A stretch of DNA of 64,000 bases from Mytilisepta virgata (Eukaryota; Mollusca; Bivalvia; Mytilida; Mytilidae). This document shows positions 46,641 through 58,644 of the stretch, piece by piece (position 1 is the first letter of the stretch; each line of letters begins with the position of its first letter). The notes beneath the pieces are model-generated. The model did not search any database, was not told where the DNA came from, and worked only from the letters and a program-made list of their open reading frames with translations. A program made the translations under genes and the position numbers. The stretch spans positions 62,001 to 126,000 of the forward strand of contig JAPWFG010000025.1 in the NCBI GenBank assembly GCA_028015205.1, written 5' to 3'.

Positions 46641-46954
46641 ACAATAGGTCTCAATCTTGTGTATTTTTGTAAATGTATTGTACTATGCAATTATTTTGAC
46701 AATATTGTGTATTATTTTGTAATGATTTTTATATATGCTTTAAATTGTAAATGAGGGCCTCAGGGAAGTTTAGTTTGTACTAACTGTACTACCCTCTTGA
46801 AATAAAGTATTATTATTGTTATTATTATTGATATGGATATTTTTTTCATAACAATTTAATTCCTGTCATCTTGGATTGTTCTGAAAGTTCATACAAGTAC
46901 CAATATTTTGGCACACTGAGTAAGTAAAAATGTTTTCTGTTAATCGTGTATGCC

Positions 46955-48460
46955 TTTTTAGCTCACCTGGATTAGTGTTAGCTATTACCATCATTTTCTG
47001 TCTGTACATGCCGTAGTCAGTCCGTTACCTTTTCACATTTTGATCTTCTTCTTGAGAACCACTGAACAGAATTTGACCAACCGTAGCTGAGATGTTCCTT
47101 GTAAGGGTCTTTCCAATTGTTGTTACTTTGGTGCCGATTGGTCAAGAATATGGATCCCCGAGAGCCTATTCTAATTTCTGATTGGCTAAACATTGAAAAA
47201 CTTCTTCTCAAGAACCATATAGCTGATTGAACCCAAACTGTATGCATGTAAATAGTGTTTCTATAGAGATCCTTAATAACAGTCGTTACTTTGATGGGGA
47301 TCGAAAATCCAAGACCTCTGCCAAACTTATTTTAAGATAGAACCCTATGGGAAGATTTATAAGGTCCTTTCCAATTGCTTTTACTTTGGTGCCAATTGGT
47401 CAAGGTATGGCTGCAAGAGCCTATTCTAATTTCTGATTTGCTGAACTTTGAAAAACGTATTCTCAAGAACCATATAGCCAATTTAACCATAACTTCATAA
47501 ATATGTTTTTGTAGAGGTCCATAACAGGTGTTGTTACTTTGGTGCCAATTGGAAATCCAATATAGCCACCAATGCCAAACTTATTTGAACACAGGATTCA
47601 TTTAAAAACCTTCTTGTGGAGAACCACTTCGCCAACTAGAACCAGACATGGTAGCAATGGTCCTTAGATGGTTCTTTTTTAGAATTGTTGTCCGATGGCC
47701 TGGACTGCCAACCAAAATTGATGCCATAGCCAAACTTATATTTGTAGTTTAACATAAGACAATACATATATGGATAATGCTTTCAAAAATTTTCTTGTCT
47801 GAAACTACTAATCCAATTGGAACCAAACCTAGCTAAAATGGTTCTTACTAGGTGATCTTGTTTCAGAATTATGTCCGATGACCCGGAATGTTAACAAATA
47901 TGGCTGCCGCAGACAAACTTATTTTAACATAGGACCATATGGAAACATTCATTAAACAGTCTTCTTGTTTGAGACTACAGGAACCAAACTTGCCAGAATG
48001 GTCCTAATGGGGTCCTCTCTCAGAATTACGTCAAAAGACACAGAATGTTGAAGATGACCACCAAAGCTGAACTAAGTTTAACACAGGACTTTAGGGGAAA
48101 ATTCTTTGAAAAATCTTCTAGTGTGAAACCACTGAGCCAGTTGGAACCAGAGTTCACAGAAATGGTCCATAGATTGTCTTCTTTCAGAATTGTGTCCGAT
48201 GGATTCGAAATGTCAACAAAGATAGCAAAACACTGCCGAATTTAGTTTACATTTTGTAACATAAGCCCCTTTGTGAAAATTAATTTAGAAGTGTTAGTTT
48301 GAACCGATTGGAACCAAACTTGGCAGCCAAGGTTGTTAGGTTGTTATCTGTCATAATCATGTGCAATAATCTTGACTCTTGTTTCTTAGGCGTTTTTATG
48401 GCTGTTGATTGGCAAGTTGAATCCAGGTGAGCAATACAGGCTCCTGGGAGCCTCTTGTTT
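46955..48460 (+). repeat. R1 repeat, diverged
   Basis: The 5' end is CTTTTTAGCTCACCTGG and the 3' end CCAGGTGAGCAATACAGG, then GGCTCCTGGGAGCC and TCTTGTTT. The internal modules are more diverged than in other copies, which suggests an older insertion. Confidence 0.75.
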
Positions 48461-48717
48461 TGTAAAACAGCTAACTGATTATTGGCAGTGTACATAAATA
48501 GTAGTACTGTCTTAAAAAGTGTAGCAATGATTCAAGTCTGATTGAAATTATTAAGATATTCAGTTTGCACTAAAACATAATGTTTTATTTCCAGGTGTAA
48601 ATTTAACCCGGGAAAATTTCAATTCCAGCTTTGAATTTCAACATATTGAGTAAATTCGATTAGGACCAAAAATTATCTGAAGGTCTGATACATGTTGTAA
48701 TTGTTTTTATTACATAG

Positions 48718-48864
48718 TGGGACAAGGAGGATTATATCTTGAAGTGCCAGTGAAGAGATGTGCTCAATGGGACTTCCAAATCCGCTGTAAAATTTACAAT
48801 ACGAGAACAGATAACAAACTTTCAGTAGACACAAGCAAGACAATTAACATCCAAGACCTCAAAT
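48718..48864 (+). CDS. Exon B of the same unrecognised protein
   Basis: The acceptor is TTTTTATTACATAG and the donor AAAT|GTAAGT. The 147 nt have one open frame, with two leading bases and one trailing base. This phase fits exon A at 22013-22297. The peptide contains GQGGLYLEVPVKRCAQWDFQ and then CKIYNTRTDNKLSVDTSK. No domain is recognised. The next exon must start in phase 1; none was found before 64000. Confidence 0.7.
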
Positions 48865-49258
48865 GTAAGTCTTAATAACAAATGCATTTATGTAAGTGAA
48901 AAAAACAAATTTAACTTTTTAATTTTTCCCTCTGTACTTACACAGGTTGGGTGCAACTCTCAATTCAGGTATGGTATCCTAATTGGGTTATTTGTGCGAC
49001 AACGACAACTTATTCATATATTTTTTAACTGCTAACAGATATAATTTGTTAAATATAGCACAATGGTTAAAACTAATGCTGTCATAGGTTACTGCGTTTT
49101 AAACTCGGTGAATGCCAAACATTTTCCACTCCTAATTATGTGTTTCCTTGTTAGTTATGATGACAATAAAAAGAACAAACACTATTCTTCGTATTTGCTA
49201 CATGTTCATCTCTGAGAAAAATGAATTCAGTTATCCTCTTAATGGTTTTTTGTTTACT
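48865..49258 (+). other. Intron sequence after exon B
   Basis: No repeat or exon is supported in this short stretch. Confidence 0.5.
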
Positions 49259-51860
49259 TATTTTAGCTCACCTGACCCGAAGGGTCAAGTGAGATATTCT
49301 CATCACTTGGCGTCCTTCGTCCGTCGTCATCCGTTAACTTTTACAAAAATCTTCTCCTCTGAAACTACTGGGCCAAATGGAACCAAACTTGGCCATAAGC
49401 ATCATTAGGGTATCTAGTTTAAAAAATTTGTCCGATGACCCCACCTGCCAACCAACATGACGGACATGGCTAAAAATAGAACATAGAGTAAACTACAGTT
49501 TTTGTCTTATATCTCAAAAACTAAAGCATTTTGAGCAAAACTGGCATGAGGTAAAAATGTTCATCAGGTCAAGATCTACCTGCCATGAAATTTTCAGACA
49601 AATCAGTCAATCATTTGTTGGGTTATTGCCCTTGAATTGTTAATTTTAAGCAAAAATGTTCAACAAAGTAAGATCTACAAAAAAGTCAACAGGACAAAAA
49701 TCATTGATTAACTCATTAAAGACAGCATCCAGCATAAAATTTCCTTTAAAGATCTTCTCCTTTGAAAACACTAGGCTGATTGAGACCAAACTTTGGTGGA
49801 ATGGTTCTTGGATGGCCCCCTTCCAAAAATGTGTCCATCATCCCCGGCTTCCAACTGACATGGCTGCTGTTACTAAAAATAGAAAAAAGGAGGGGATGAA
49901 TTTCAAAAATCTTCTATGAAACTACAAGGTCAATTGGAACCAAAGTTCGCAGCAATGGTCCTTAGATGGTCATCTTTCAGAGGTGTGTCCGATGACCCGG
50001 ACTGTCAACCAAGATGGCTGCCACAACCAAACTTAGTTTAACATAGGACCTTATGGGAAATTCACTCAAAATCTTCTTGTCTGACACTACTAACTTAAAG
50101 CCAATTAGAACTAGACTTGGTAGCAATGGTCCTTAGATGGTCCTCTTTCAGAATTTTATCTGATGACCAAAACTGTAAACCAAGATGGCCGCCACAGCCA
50201 AACTTAGTTTAACATAGGGCCCTATGGGAAAATTCATTGAAAAATCTTCTTGTCTGAAACCACTTGACATATTGGAGCCAGACTTGGCAGCAATGGTCCT
50301 TAGGAGGTCCTTTTTCAGAAAGGTGTCCGATTTTGTGGACTGTGAACCAAGATGGCCGCCACAGCTGAAATTAGTTTGACATTGGACTCTATTGGAAATT
50401 CACTCAAAAATCTTCTGGTCTGAAACTACTGAGCCAATTTGAGCTCTCTTTGTACAGCATCACAGCATGGATGTTCACGTACTGCAGTAGCGTGCGTGCA
50501 TTTAGCACAAATTTGTATAAATTCTATAGGTGTAACTTGCGTAAAACCGCAGTTAATTACATAATGGCTAAAAATAGAACATGGTGGTAAATTACAGTTT
50601 TTGTCTTATATCTCAAAAACTAAAGCATTTAGAGCAAAAACTGACATGGGGATAAAAATGTTCATCAGGTCAAGATCTACCTGCCACGAAATTTTCAGAT
50701 TAATCAGTCAACCCTTTGTTGGGTTATTGCACCTGAATTGTTGATTTTAAGGAAATTTTGCAGTTTTAGGTTATTATCTTGAAAATTATTATAGATAAAG
50801 ACAAACTGTAAACAGCAAAAATGTTCAGCAAAGTAAGATCTACAAATAAGCCAACATGATAAAAATCATTGAATGACCCCTTATTTGAATTTTTGCCCTT
50901 TAAAGACGGTATCCAGCATAAAATTTTCTTTAAAGATCTCCTTTGAAACCACTGGGCCAATTGAGACCAAACTTTGGTGGAATGGTTCTTGGATGGCCCA
51001 CTTCCAAATATTTGTCCAGCACCCCTGGCTTCCAACTGACATGGCTGCTGTTACTAAAAATAGAAAAAAGGAGGGGATGAATTTCAAAAATCTTCTATGA
51101 AACTACAAGGCCAATTGGAACCAAAGTTGGCAGTAATGGTCCTTAGAAGGTTCTCTGTCATAAATATCTCTGATGACCCAGATTGTTAACCAAGATGACC
51201 ACCACAGCCAAAATTAGAAACCAATTGGAACCAGACTTGGCAGCAATGGTCCTTAGATGGTAATCTTTCAGAGATGTGTCCGATGACCCTGACTGTCAAC
51301 CAAGATGGCCACCACAACCGAACTTAGTTTAACATAGGATCCTATGGGAAATTTCCTCAAAAATATGCTTTTCTGAAACAACTAAGCCAATTAAAACTAG
51401 ACTTGGTAGCAATGGTCCTTAGATGGTCCTTTTTCACAATTTTGTCTGTTGACACGGACTGTCAACCAAGATGGCCACCACAGGCAAACTTAGTTTAACA
51501 TAGGGCCCTATGGGAAAATTCATTGAAAAATCTTCCTGTCTGAAACCACTTGACATACTGGAGCCAAACTTGGCAGCAATGGTCCTAAGGAGGTACTTTT
51601 TCAGAAATGTGTCCGATTTTGTGGACTGTGAACCAAGATGGGCGCCACAGCCGAACTTAGTTTAACATTGGACCCTATGGGAAATTCACTCAAAAATCTT
51701 CTCGTCTGAAACTACTGAGCCAATTTGAGCTCTCTTTGTACAACATCACAGCATGCATGTTCACGTACTGCAGTTGCTTGCGTGCAAGCACAAATTTGTA
51801 TAAATGCTATAGTGTAACTTGCATAAAACCGCAGTTAATTACATAATGACAAAAATAGAT
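49259..51860 (+). repeat. R1 repeat with an internal tandem duplication, no 3' end
   Basis: The 5' end is TATTTTAGCTCACCTGACCC with its pairing partner. Starting at a GGCTAAAAATAGAACAT block (49469 and 50569), a segment of about 1.1-1.28 kb is present twice. Each copy ends with a block unlike other R1 copies (GCACAAATTTGTATAAAT, then AAAACCGCAGTTAATTACAT). The usual terminal hairpin is missing, so the 3' end is replaced or deleted. Confidence 0.75.
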
Positions 51861-53234
51861 AAGGGGTTAACAGAAATCGATCATATCAGTCAGAACGATT
51901 CATTTTGAATTCATCGCTTATCATATATTAGAACTGATTTTATTGGATCATTGGCATTATATGAACCAATCGTGTTCTGTTTTACGACGAAGATTATGAA
52001 ATTATAAAAAGTGCTTGTTCAAGGCAGAAGCATACATTAGGGATTATTTCTTTTTAACAACAAGAGTAAACAATGATGATCGTAATAATGTAGTTTCAAT
52101 GACAGTTTAATAGATATTCCATACCGATGCCAACTCTTTCCATACCCTGGTCTTGGAGGATATGAAATGCATAATAGAATGAAGTGTACCCCCAACAGCA
52201 AGTCTTATTGAGTACATCTGTTCCCTCCAAAAATTTACCTATACCCCTAAAAAATACTAGTATATGTACTCTCAATGCATAAAATCAGTGAGCATGAACA
52301 AAAACTCAGCACATTCGAAAATTGAAGTGTCTAAATACTTTTTATTTCACTTATTTTCTCTGAAAAAATGTTTTTTTTTTAAAGTCTGAATTTGGTGGGA
52401 ATTCAAATATGAAGATTTTGTTATTTATTTAAACAAAGATTACAGATTACTGGTATTTTATTGTTTAAATTGATTCTAAAATGGGTATAATATTTTTTTT
52501 TAAAATGAAGATTTATTTCTTTTAAATGCAATTATATTGTGTTAACTTGGCGTAAAGATTCATTTAAGGAAAAAGCTACGTGAATACACAATAGAAGAAT
52601 AAGAAATAAAACATTCACTAGATACTCTAATAGGGCTACACCATTATACCCCAATTACGGTATTATATCACAATTAGAGTACAGTATCCAGTTGGCGGTT
52701 GTCCCCAACCTGTTACAGTAACCATGGTAATGGTGTTTATTTTGAAAAACGCAATAAAATTGAAAAGTTTTCCAATATGACTTTTTCGAGATCGATCGCT
52801 CTTTGCAACAGAGGTAAAGAATGACGAATCATGTGACGTTTTGTTAGGCATAGAAACAATAACAATATAGCAGCTCGGGTAAATTTTGCTACAAAAACTG
52901 TACTGGAGTTGCGACAATTTCCGTCCCAGAAGGGTATATCATGCCATGAATACAGAAAGCTAAAACTCGCCCGAATTGCATTATCCTTCAAATTTCCTTT
53001 CACTCTCGTAGCGCGCAAAGCGCCATTCTCATGCCTAACAAAACACTAAAGTCACATGATCAGAATAATAATTTCTGCCCTGTATGCGATAATTCCGGAC
53101 AAAGTCGGAAATCAAGTATTATTTTTTTATCTACTAGCACCTGATGTCATTCCCATGCTTTTTATGAGAGTTCACATTGCTAGTTGTAAATTAGAATTAT
53201 TTTTTTGGATTTCACCATTCCCAGACAGGATGTC
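51861..53234. other. Unannotated spacer
   Basis: No exon or repeat is recognised. The - strand frames at 52663-53018 lack any domain. Confidence 0.5.
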
Positions 53235-54470
53235 TACATTGGGCCCACATTGGAAATTGGTTGTACCGTTGGCCATCTGTTAGCATTGGTATGTTAACCT
53301 TTGCCAACTGTTGGGGTTGTTATGCTTACGTTGGCCCAACATTGGCCATCTATTTGGTTGGTATGCTTGTGCTCTTGACCCAACTGTAAAAGTATACTAG
53401 TAATAGGTGTTTTCATCATTTTTGGGGTAAATTTTTACATTCTGGTGTGATGACTTGGCCTATATATAATAATGGGCTGAATGGAACCGGGTCAACATAA
53501 AAAAAAATTTGCTTATCTTCGCCTTATTGGGTAAATTTTATATATATATACATTCATGCATATTAATAAAAAAAGTTGAACATTAGCCAGTGCCTAATTA
53601 CAATATCCAGTTAAATACAATAATAATAATAAATTGATTTTTATTAATTAATAACTCTCTTATTAAATAAATAAAAAAAAAACACATAGTTAAGTATGAT
53701 TGATTGGACAGTTTATCAAAGGATTGTAAAACAGAACAAATTCTTTAAACATTAGATTATAAATTTCCCAAATGAAAATGGACCTGTTCAATTGAGGACA
53801 ATCATGTTCAAAATAATGCGTTTTCGTTGTACAGGTATGTTTTAGAGTTTTTTTGTTGTTTTTTTTTACTTATTTTGGATATTTAGTTTCAATTAAATTT
53901 CTTCACAAAGTTTTGTATGGGGCTGTCAGGAGCTCAGTGGATATGTAGTTTTAAAATAAGATAAGGATGTAAGTTTGTCTGCTTTTCCCCAGTATCCCCT
54001 TTAATGTGTATCTTTTACATATATATACATTTATACTTAGGAATATCCATATCACAAATTTGATTTTTATATTGTATATTGTATATTGTATATTTATCCA
54101 ACTTTGCGATATCACATATTTGTCTTTTATAGTAAACTGTCCACATAATGTTGGGCCAGTATCATCAGAAATAATCTATTTTGTTCAGCATTAATCCAAT
54201 TTCATGCCAAACATTTATTACGTAGGTCCAGTGTTGGCCCATTGTTACAATAACAATATATGGTGTTGGCCCAACGGTCGGCCATTGTCACTGAACTAAG
54301 GTTTAACGTTGGTCGAACGTTGGGCCATTGTCTTTTAAATGTTAGTTGAACTTGGGCCAACGTTGGCCCAATGTAAGTATAAATAAGGCACAAAATTGGC
54401 CCAACGTTATGCCAACATGTTGGTGCAACGTTGGCTCACTTTGCACTTAGCACGTTGGGCCAACATTGTT
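53235..54470. mobile_element. Foldback of TTGGCCCAAC-type motifs
   Basis: The left arm (53236-53390) contains ACATTGGGCCCACATTGG and CGTTGGCCCAACATTGGCC. The right arm (54150-54469) contains GGGCCAACGTTGGCCCAATG, CCAACGTTATGCCAAC and GTTGGGCCAACATTG. The motif is itself palindromic, so both arms can fold on themselves and on each other. About 750 bp of AT-rich, motif-free sequence separates them. No coding frame. Confidence 0.7.
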
Positions 54471-55890
54471 TGCTTACTGACTTGGTTTAGGCCTAGAGCA
54501 CAACTGATGAGTCGTAAATCATGTGCACATCTTGTGCATCAGAGATGGTATCATAGTTAATTTACACACAAATGTTTGCAGAATCAGCAAAAGAAAACTT
54601 GACAATTTATCTGAAATAAAAGAAATTGGTTTCTAAATTAATAGCCTAAATGACACCTCTTGATTTTATTACATTGTACTATCATGATGTGCCATGTGTA
54701 AGAGATGACCACCTACAATTTCTGCACTCTATTGTCTGGGTGAAATTCAAATCTGATGATAACTAATGCACAGGGTCGAACATAGAATACATCAATAATT
54801 CATCTCAAGTTTATTAAAATGTTGTGCTACGCCCTCCTATTAAATAAACATGAGGTGAATTTCCAATACCAATACACATTTCGTGCATGCTAAAGCCCTA
54901 TTTTTCCTTTGTTTATTCTACATACTGAACCTAACACTCAAATTCTTTTTAACAGATCAAAACATTACATAGAAAACATAAACAAGCCTGAAACTGATTA
55001 TAATTGATTGGCAATTCAGGTCGACATTAAGAGTCAGTAATAGATAATCGGTTTAAGATTTCAACCGATTGAGCAACACTAAAATTTTGTGCAGATGTTT
55101 TCCAGGTTTTTGATCGTATCCTTAAACAATATGCTTGATAATTCAAACAAGAAACGTATGTCAGTCTCTTGAAAAAAGGCAATTAGTCATTTTCGTGGTT
55201 TTATAAGAAATATAAATAATATTGTTTTCCGCATTCTCAAATAACGAAGCGTTAATATGAAATAAAGTCCATTTTTTTTCCATGCACTCAGTCTTTTCTC
55301 ATTCACAGGCCCACTGAATTCAAAGAGAGGATGATGAAAGGCACAGAAAATTGTACCTTTATGAATTTCTGGAAAGAAAGATGAAAAGACGATAAAAAAG
55401 TTATACTTTCAAAACGTTTACATATTACCGGTATTAAACTGTTTTCAGATACTGTTATTGGTTTACTATTAGTATAAAATATTAATTCTCGGATTTCGTG
55501 TTTTCTTTTGTTTTCCTCTATATGTGTGTATCTTCACCAAAATAAACTTATATTACAGTACAGGATAAAAATAACAGCAAACACCCTGAAATTATGAAAA
55601 ATTAATTGCATTTTAATTATTCAAGGAAATAAAACAAGCTGAACTAGATAATATCAAAAAATGGAATTTTAGAAGGGAGATAACTCGAACAAAGTTTAAT
55701 ATGGTATTTTTCAAATGTACAGGTTTCTTGCATGAAAAAGATGTACCATCTTATTTAATATGTTTATTACTGCCATAGAAATATCATTATATTATACTTA
55801 TTAATCTTCCATAATCTATTATTTGAATAAGAGGTTCCCAGGATCCTGAATTGCTCACTTGGCAAAAGTTCAGTGTTTATACTTTCTGAT
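54471..55890. other. Unannotated spacer
   Basis: AT-rich with no supported feature. Confidence 0.5.
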
Positions 55891-56205
55891 TATTTTTAGC
55901 TCACCTGACCTGAAAGGTCAAGTGAGCTTTTCTCATCACTTGGCGTCCATCGTCCGTCGTCGTCGTCTGTGAACTTTTACAAAAATCTTCTCCTCTGAAA
56001 CTACTGGGCCAAATGTAACCAAACTTGGCCACAATCATCATTGGGGTATCTAGTTTAAAAAATGTGTCCGACCACCCCACCTGCCAATCAACATGGCTGC
56101 CATGGCTAAAAATAGAACATAGGGGGTAAATGCAGTTTTTGGCTTGTATCTCTGAAATTAAAGTATTTAGAGTAAATTTGACGGGGTAAAAATGTTCATC
56201 AGGTT

Positions 56206-56645
56206 AATTAGTTGACCATTTATTAAATTTTTCAAGATGTCAAGGTAAAGAATCTCAAATTAATTAAAAATAATTAAGCATACATTCTTCTTTTTGTGGT
56301 TTAAAGTTTCTTTAAACAAGGTAGATGCTGAACAAATATAATTTACAGATATAAACAATACCAAAATTTCACATTATTTTTTTAAAATAGTCACAAAGCC
56401 ACAAATTTATAATTTCTTTAATGAAAAATGTGCCAAAAAAAAAAAAAAAAAATTTGCAGAGTTATCTCCCCTTTCCAATGTTAAGTTCCATAGGAAATTA
56501 AAAATGGTGATTTTGAGTTTTCCTCAAGTTAGATTTTATGGGACTTTTTTCTGTGTATATTTGGGGCATAATGCTATAGATTAGAACTAAAACATTTTCT
56601 TTTGCAATTAGTTTGAGGTTAAAACTTAGTTTGACTGGACTATTA
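56206..56645 (+). mobile_element. E1 single-arm copy, empty site for R1
   Basis: It matches 78-555 joined to 3939-4030, without R1 at the junction (GGGACTTTTTTCTGTG). TTAA occurs on both sides, inside a phrase that is continuous in the R1 copy at 49259 (TTCATCAGGTCAAGATCTAC). Only one arm of the foldback is present. Confidence 0.7.
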
Positions 56646-56756
56646 AGATCTATCTGCCCTGAAAATTTCAGACGAATCAGACAACCCGTTGTTGGGTTGC
56701 TGTCCCTGAATTGGTAAATTTTAGTAAATTTTGCAGTTTTTGGTTATTATATTGGT

Positions 56757-58402
56757 GTAAGGGAGGTAATGCAAACACATTTAAAGTAAAATGTTGTGTA
56801 TGATTCGATTACCTCCCTTCCACTGCTTGTAGATTATGTTTTCTCTTGGGGTGATTCATAGCTGTCAATTTATTTTTAGAAGTTACTATTAATTAATATT
56901 AATTTTAGCCATATGTCATTTTCTATTTTAAGACTTTTATGATGTATTTAAATCGGTAATTATGTTTGCAAACTTCATGAGAAATTTGAATAGGGATTAT
57001 GACCATATCTTGAGGGAAAGAATTTTTTTTTTTGGAAAAAGGGAAAGGGGGGGGGGAGGTGAAAAAAAATTAGGGGGGTAAATAAGAAATTGTGGGGGGG
57101 GGGGACAATTTTTTCTCATTTCAGATTTCAGAAATTAAAAAGAAAATTTATTCAAATATTTTTTTTTGCAAAAAAAAATGACAAAGGGGGGTACAATAAT
57201 TTTTTTTTTGAGGGGGGGTCAATTTGCAACATTATATAGTCCAGTGAGACTAAGTTTTAACCTCAAACTAATTGCAACAGAAAATATTTTAGTTCTGATC
57301 TATAGCATTATACCCAAATATACACAGAAAAAAGTCTCATAAAATCTTACTTGAGGAAAACTCAAAATCAGCATTTTTAATTTCCTATGGCATTGGAAAG
57401 GGGAGATAACTCTGCAAAAATGAGTCTTTTTTGTCAGTTTTTGGTTGATTTTCTTAAAATTCATGTAAAGTATGATACTTTGATGGGGTTATAAGTTCGT
57501 ATTTGACTATATTATATAATCTTCTGCTCATGAAATGTACAAAACCGAAATGTTATGGGTATTTTTATTTTTTTGCGTATTTTTCATTAAAGAAATTGCA
57601 AATTTGTGGCTTTGTGACCATTTTGAAAAAATAATGTGAAAAATTGGTATTGCTTATATCTGTAAATTATATTTCATCAGCATCTACCTTGTTTAAAGAA
57701 ACTTTAAACCACAAAAAGAAGAATATATGCTTAATTATTTTTTTTATTAAATTTGAGATTCTTTACCTTGACAAGTTGAAAATTTAATAAATGGTCAACT
57801 AATGAATTACGAAAAATAGGTTGTAGCTTGATAAGAGATATGAAAAAAACTTTAGAGTTGTTTGTTATACTCTAAAGACGGCTAAAATATCAAGAATCAA
57901 TACATTCTGCTGAATAGAAGCGGTACAGATATAATTTTGTATCAATTTTTATGGATATTTCTGCCTTTTTTGCAGAGTTATCTCCCATTTTCAATGCAAA
58001 TCTCCATAGGAATTTTAAAATCGTGATTTTTTAATCTTCCTCAAGTTAGATTTTTTTGGCCTTTTTTCGTTGTATATTTGGGGTATAATGCTAAAAATTA
58101 AAACTTAAAAATCTTCTTTTGCAATTACTTTAAGGTTAGGGTCAAATTTATGCTAGATTGACTGGACTAATATTGTATTGCACAAAAAGCAAAAAAATTG
58201 AATATAAATTCAAATCAGATGACCAGTTCTAAGTTCTTTGACTACAGTTATTCTGTGTCAGAAACCTATTATGTAGCGAATATTTAATTACAATCCAAAT
58301 TCAGACCTGTATGAAGTGCAAATATTGTGTCCATTTTTGCCCCAACTGTTTAGGGTTGGACCGCTGCGGTCGTATCCAGCTGCGCTCAGCGAAGCAATTT
58401 AT
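56757..58402 (+). repeat. R3 copy inserted in R1, itself containing E1
   Basis: It starts near a 66-bp inverted repeat (AAGGGAGGTAAT/ATTACCTCCCTT) and holds the same G-rich blocks and CAATTTGCAACATTATA text as 27730-28510. It ends CCGCTGCGGTCGTATCCAGC then TGCGCTCAGCGAAGC. The first part is unlike the 26797 copy, so the 5' boundary is approximate. Confidence 0.6.
57237..58169. mobile_element. E1 foldback element, complete, 933 bp
   Basis: It begins TAGTCCAGTGAGACTAAG and ends GATTGACTGGACTA. The left arm (57237-57850) and right arm (57862-58169) are inverted, diverged copies around a short hairpin (CTTTAGAGTTG/TACTCTAAAG). ATA lies on both sides (57234-57236 and 58170-58172). Removing the element and one ATA gives the same length as the uninterrupted R3 text near 27745. 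Confidence 0.75.
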
Positions 58403-58644
58403 TAATGCTTTTCATTATGATTTTAACCTTATTTTACATGATTTCAAAAACCACAGTAGATACAGGTGAGCGACACAGGCTCTTGAGAGCCTCTAGTTTT
58501 CATTTAACTGTTGCATTGTTGCTCCAAAATCTAGACATTATTTTGAAGAGGAAAGACCTAATAATAACATTTACTTCAACAAAATTTAGTTTGAATTGCC
58601 TAAATAGTTAAGAAAATATTTTGAAATAATTTTTTCCAATTTTT

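Larger units (their letters stand above)
41990..46830 (+). mobile_element. CR1/L2-like non-LTR retrotransposon, heavily mutated
   Basis: In order on the + strand it has an SGNH-hydrolase-like domain, two CCHC zinc knuckles, an endonuclease/exonuclease/phosphatase-type endonuclease and a reverse transcriptase. The 3' end is a TTATTATT microsatellite (about 46808-46830) after AAATAAAGTATTATTATTG. An esterase-type first ORF plus an apurinic-type endonuclease and a short repeated tail fit the CR1/L2 branch. The 5' end is approximate. Stops and frameshifts occur in every domain. Confidence 0.85.
22298..48717 (+). other. 26.4-kb intron filled with mobile elements
   Basis: Bounded by the donor of exon A and the acceptor of exon B (TTTTTATTACATAG). 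Exon A leaves one base (T) and exon B supplies two (TG), so the frame is preserved. Nearly all of the interval is repeats, listed separately. No other + strand exon with the right phase was noticed inside, though small ones could be missed. Confidence 0.55.
55891..58500 (+). repeat. R1 repeat hosting R3 and E1 insertions
   Basis: The 5' end is ATTTTTAGCTCACCTGACCT and the 3' end ACAGGTGAGCGACACAGG, GGCTCTTGAGAGCC, TCTAGTTTT. R1 text runs to about 56755 and resumes at about 58403. Between them is an R3 copy. A partial E1 arm at 56206-56645 interrupts the R1 text earlier. Confidence 0.75.
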
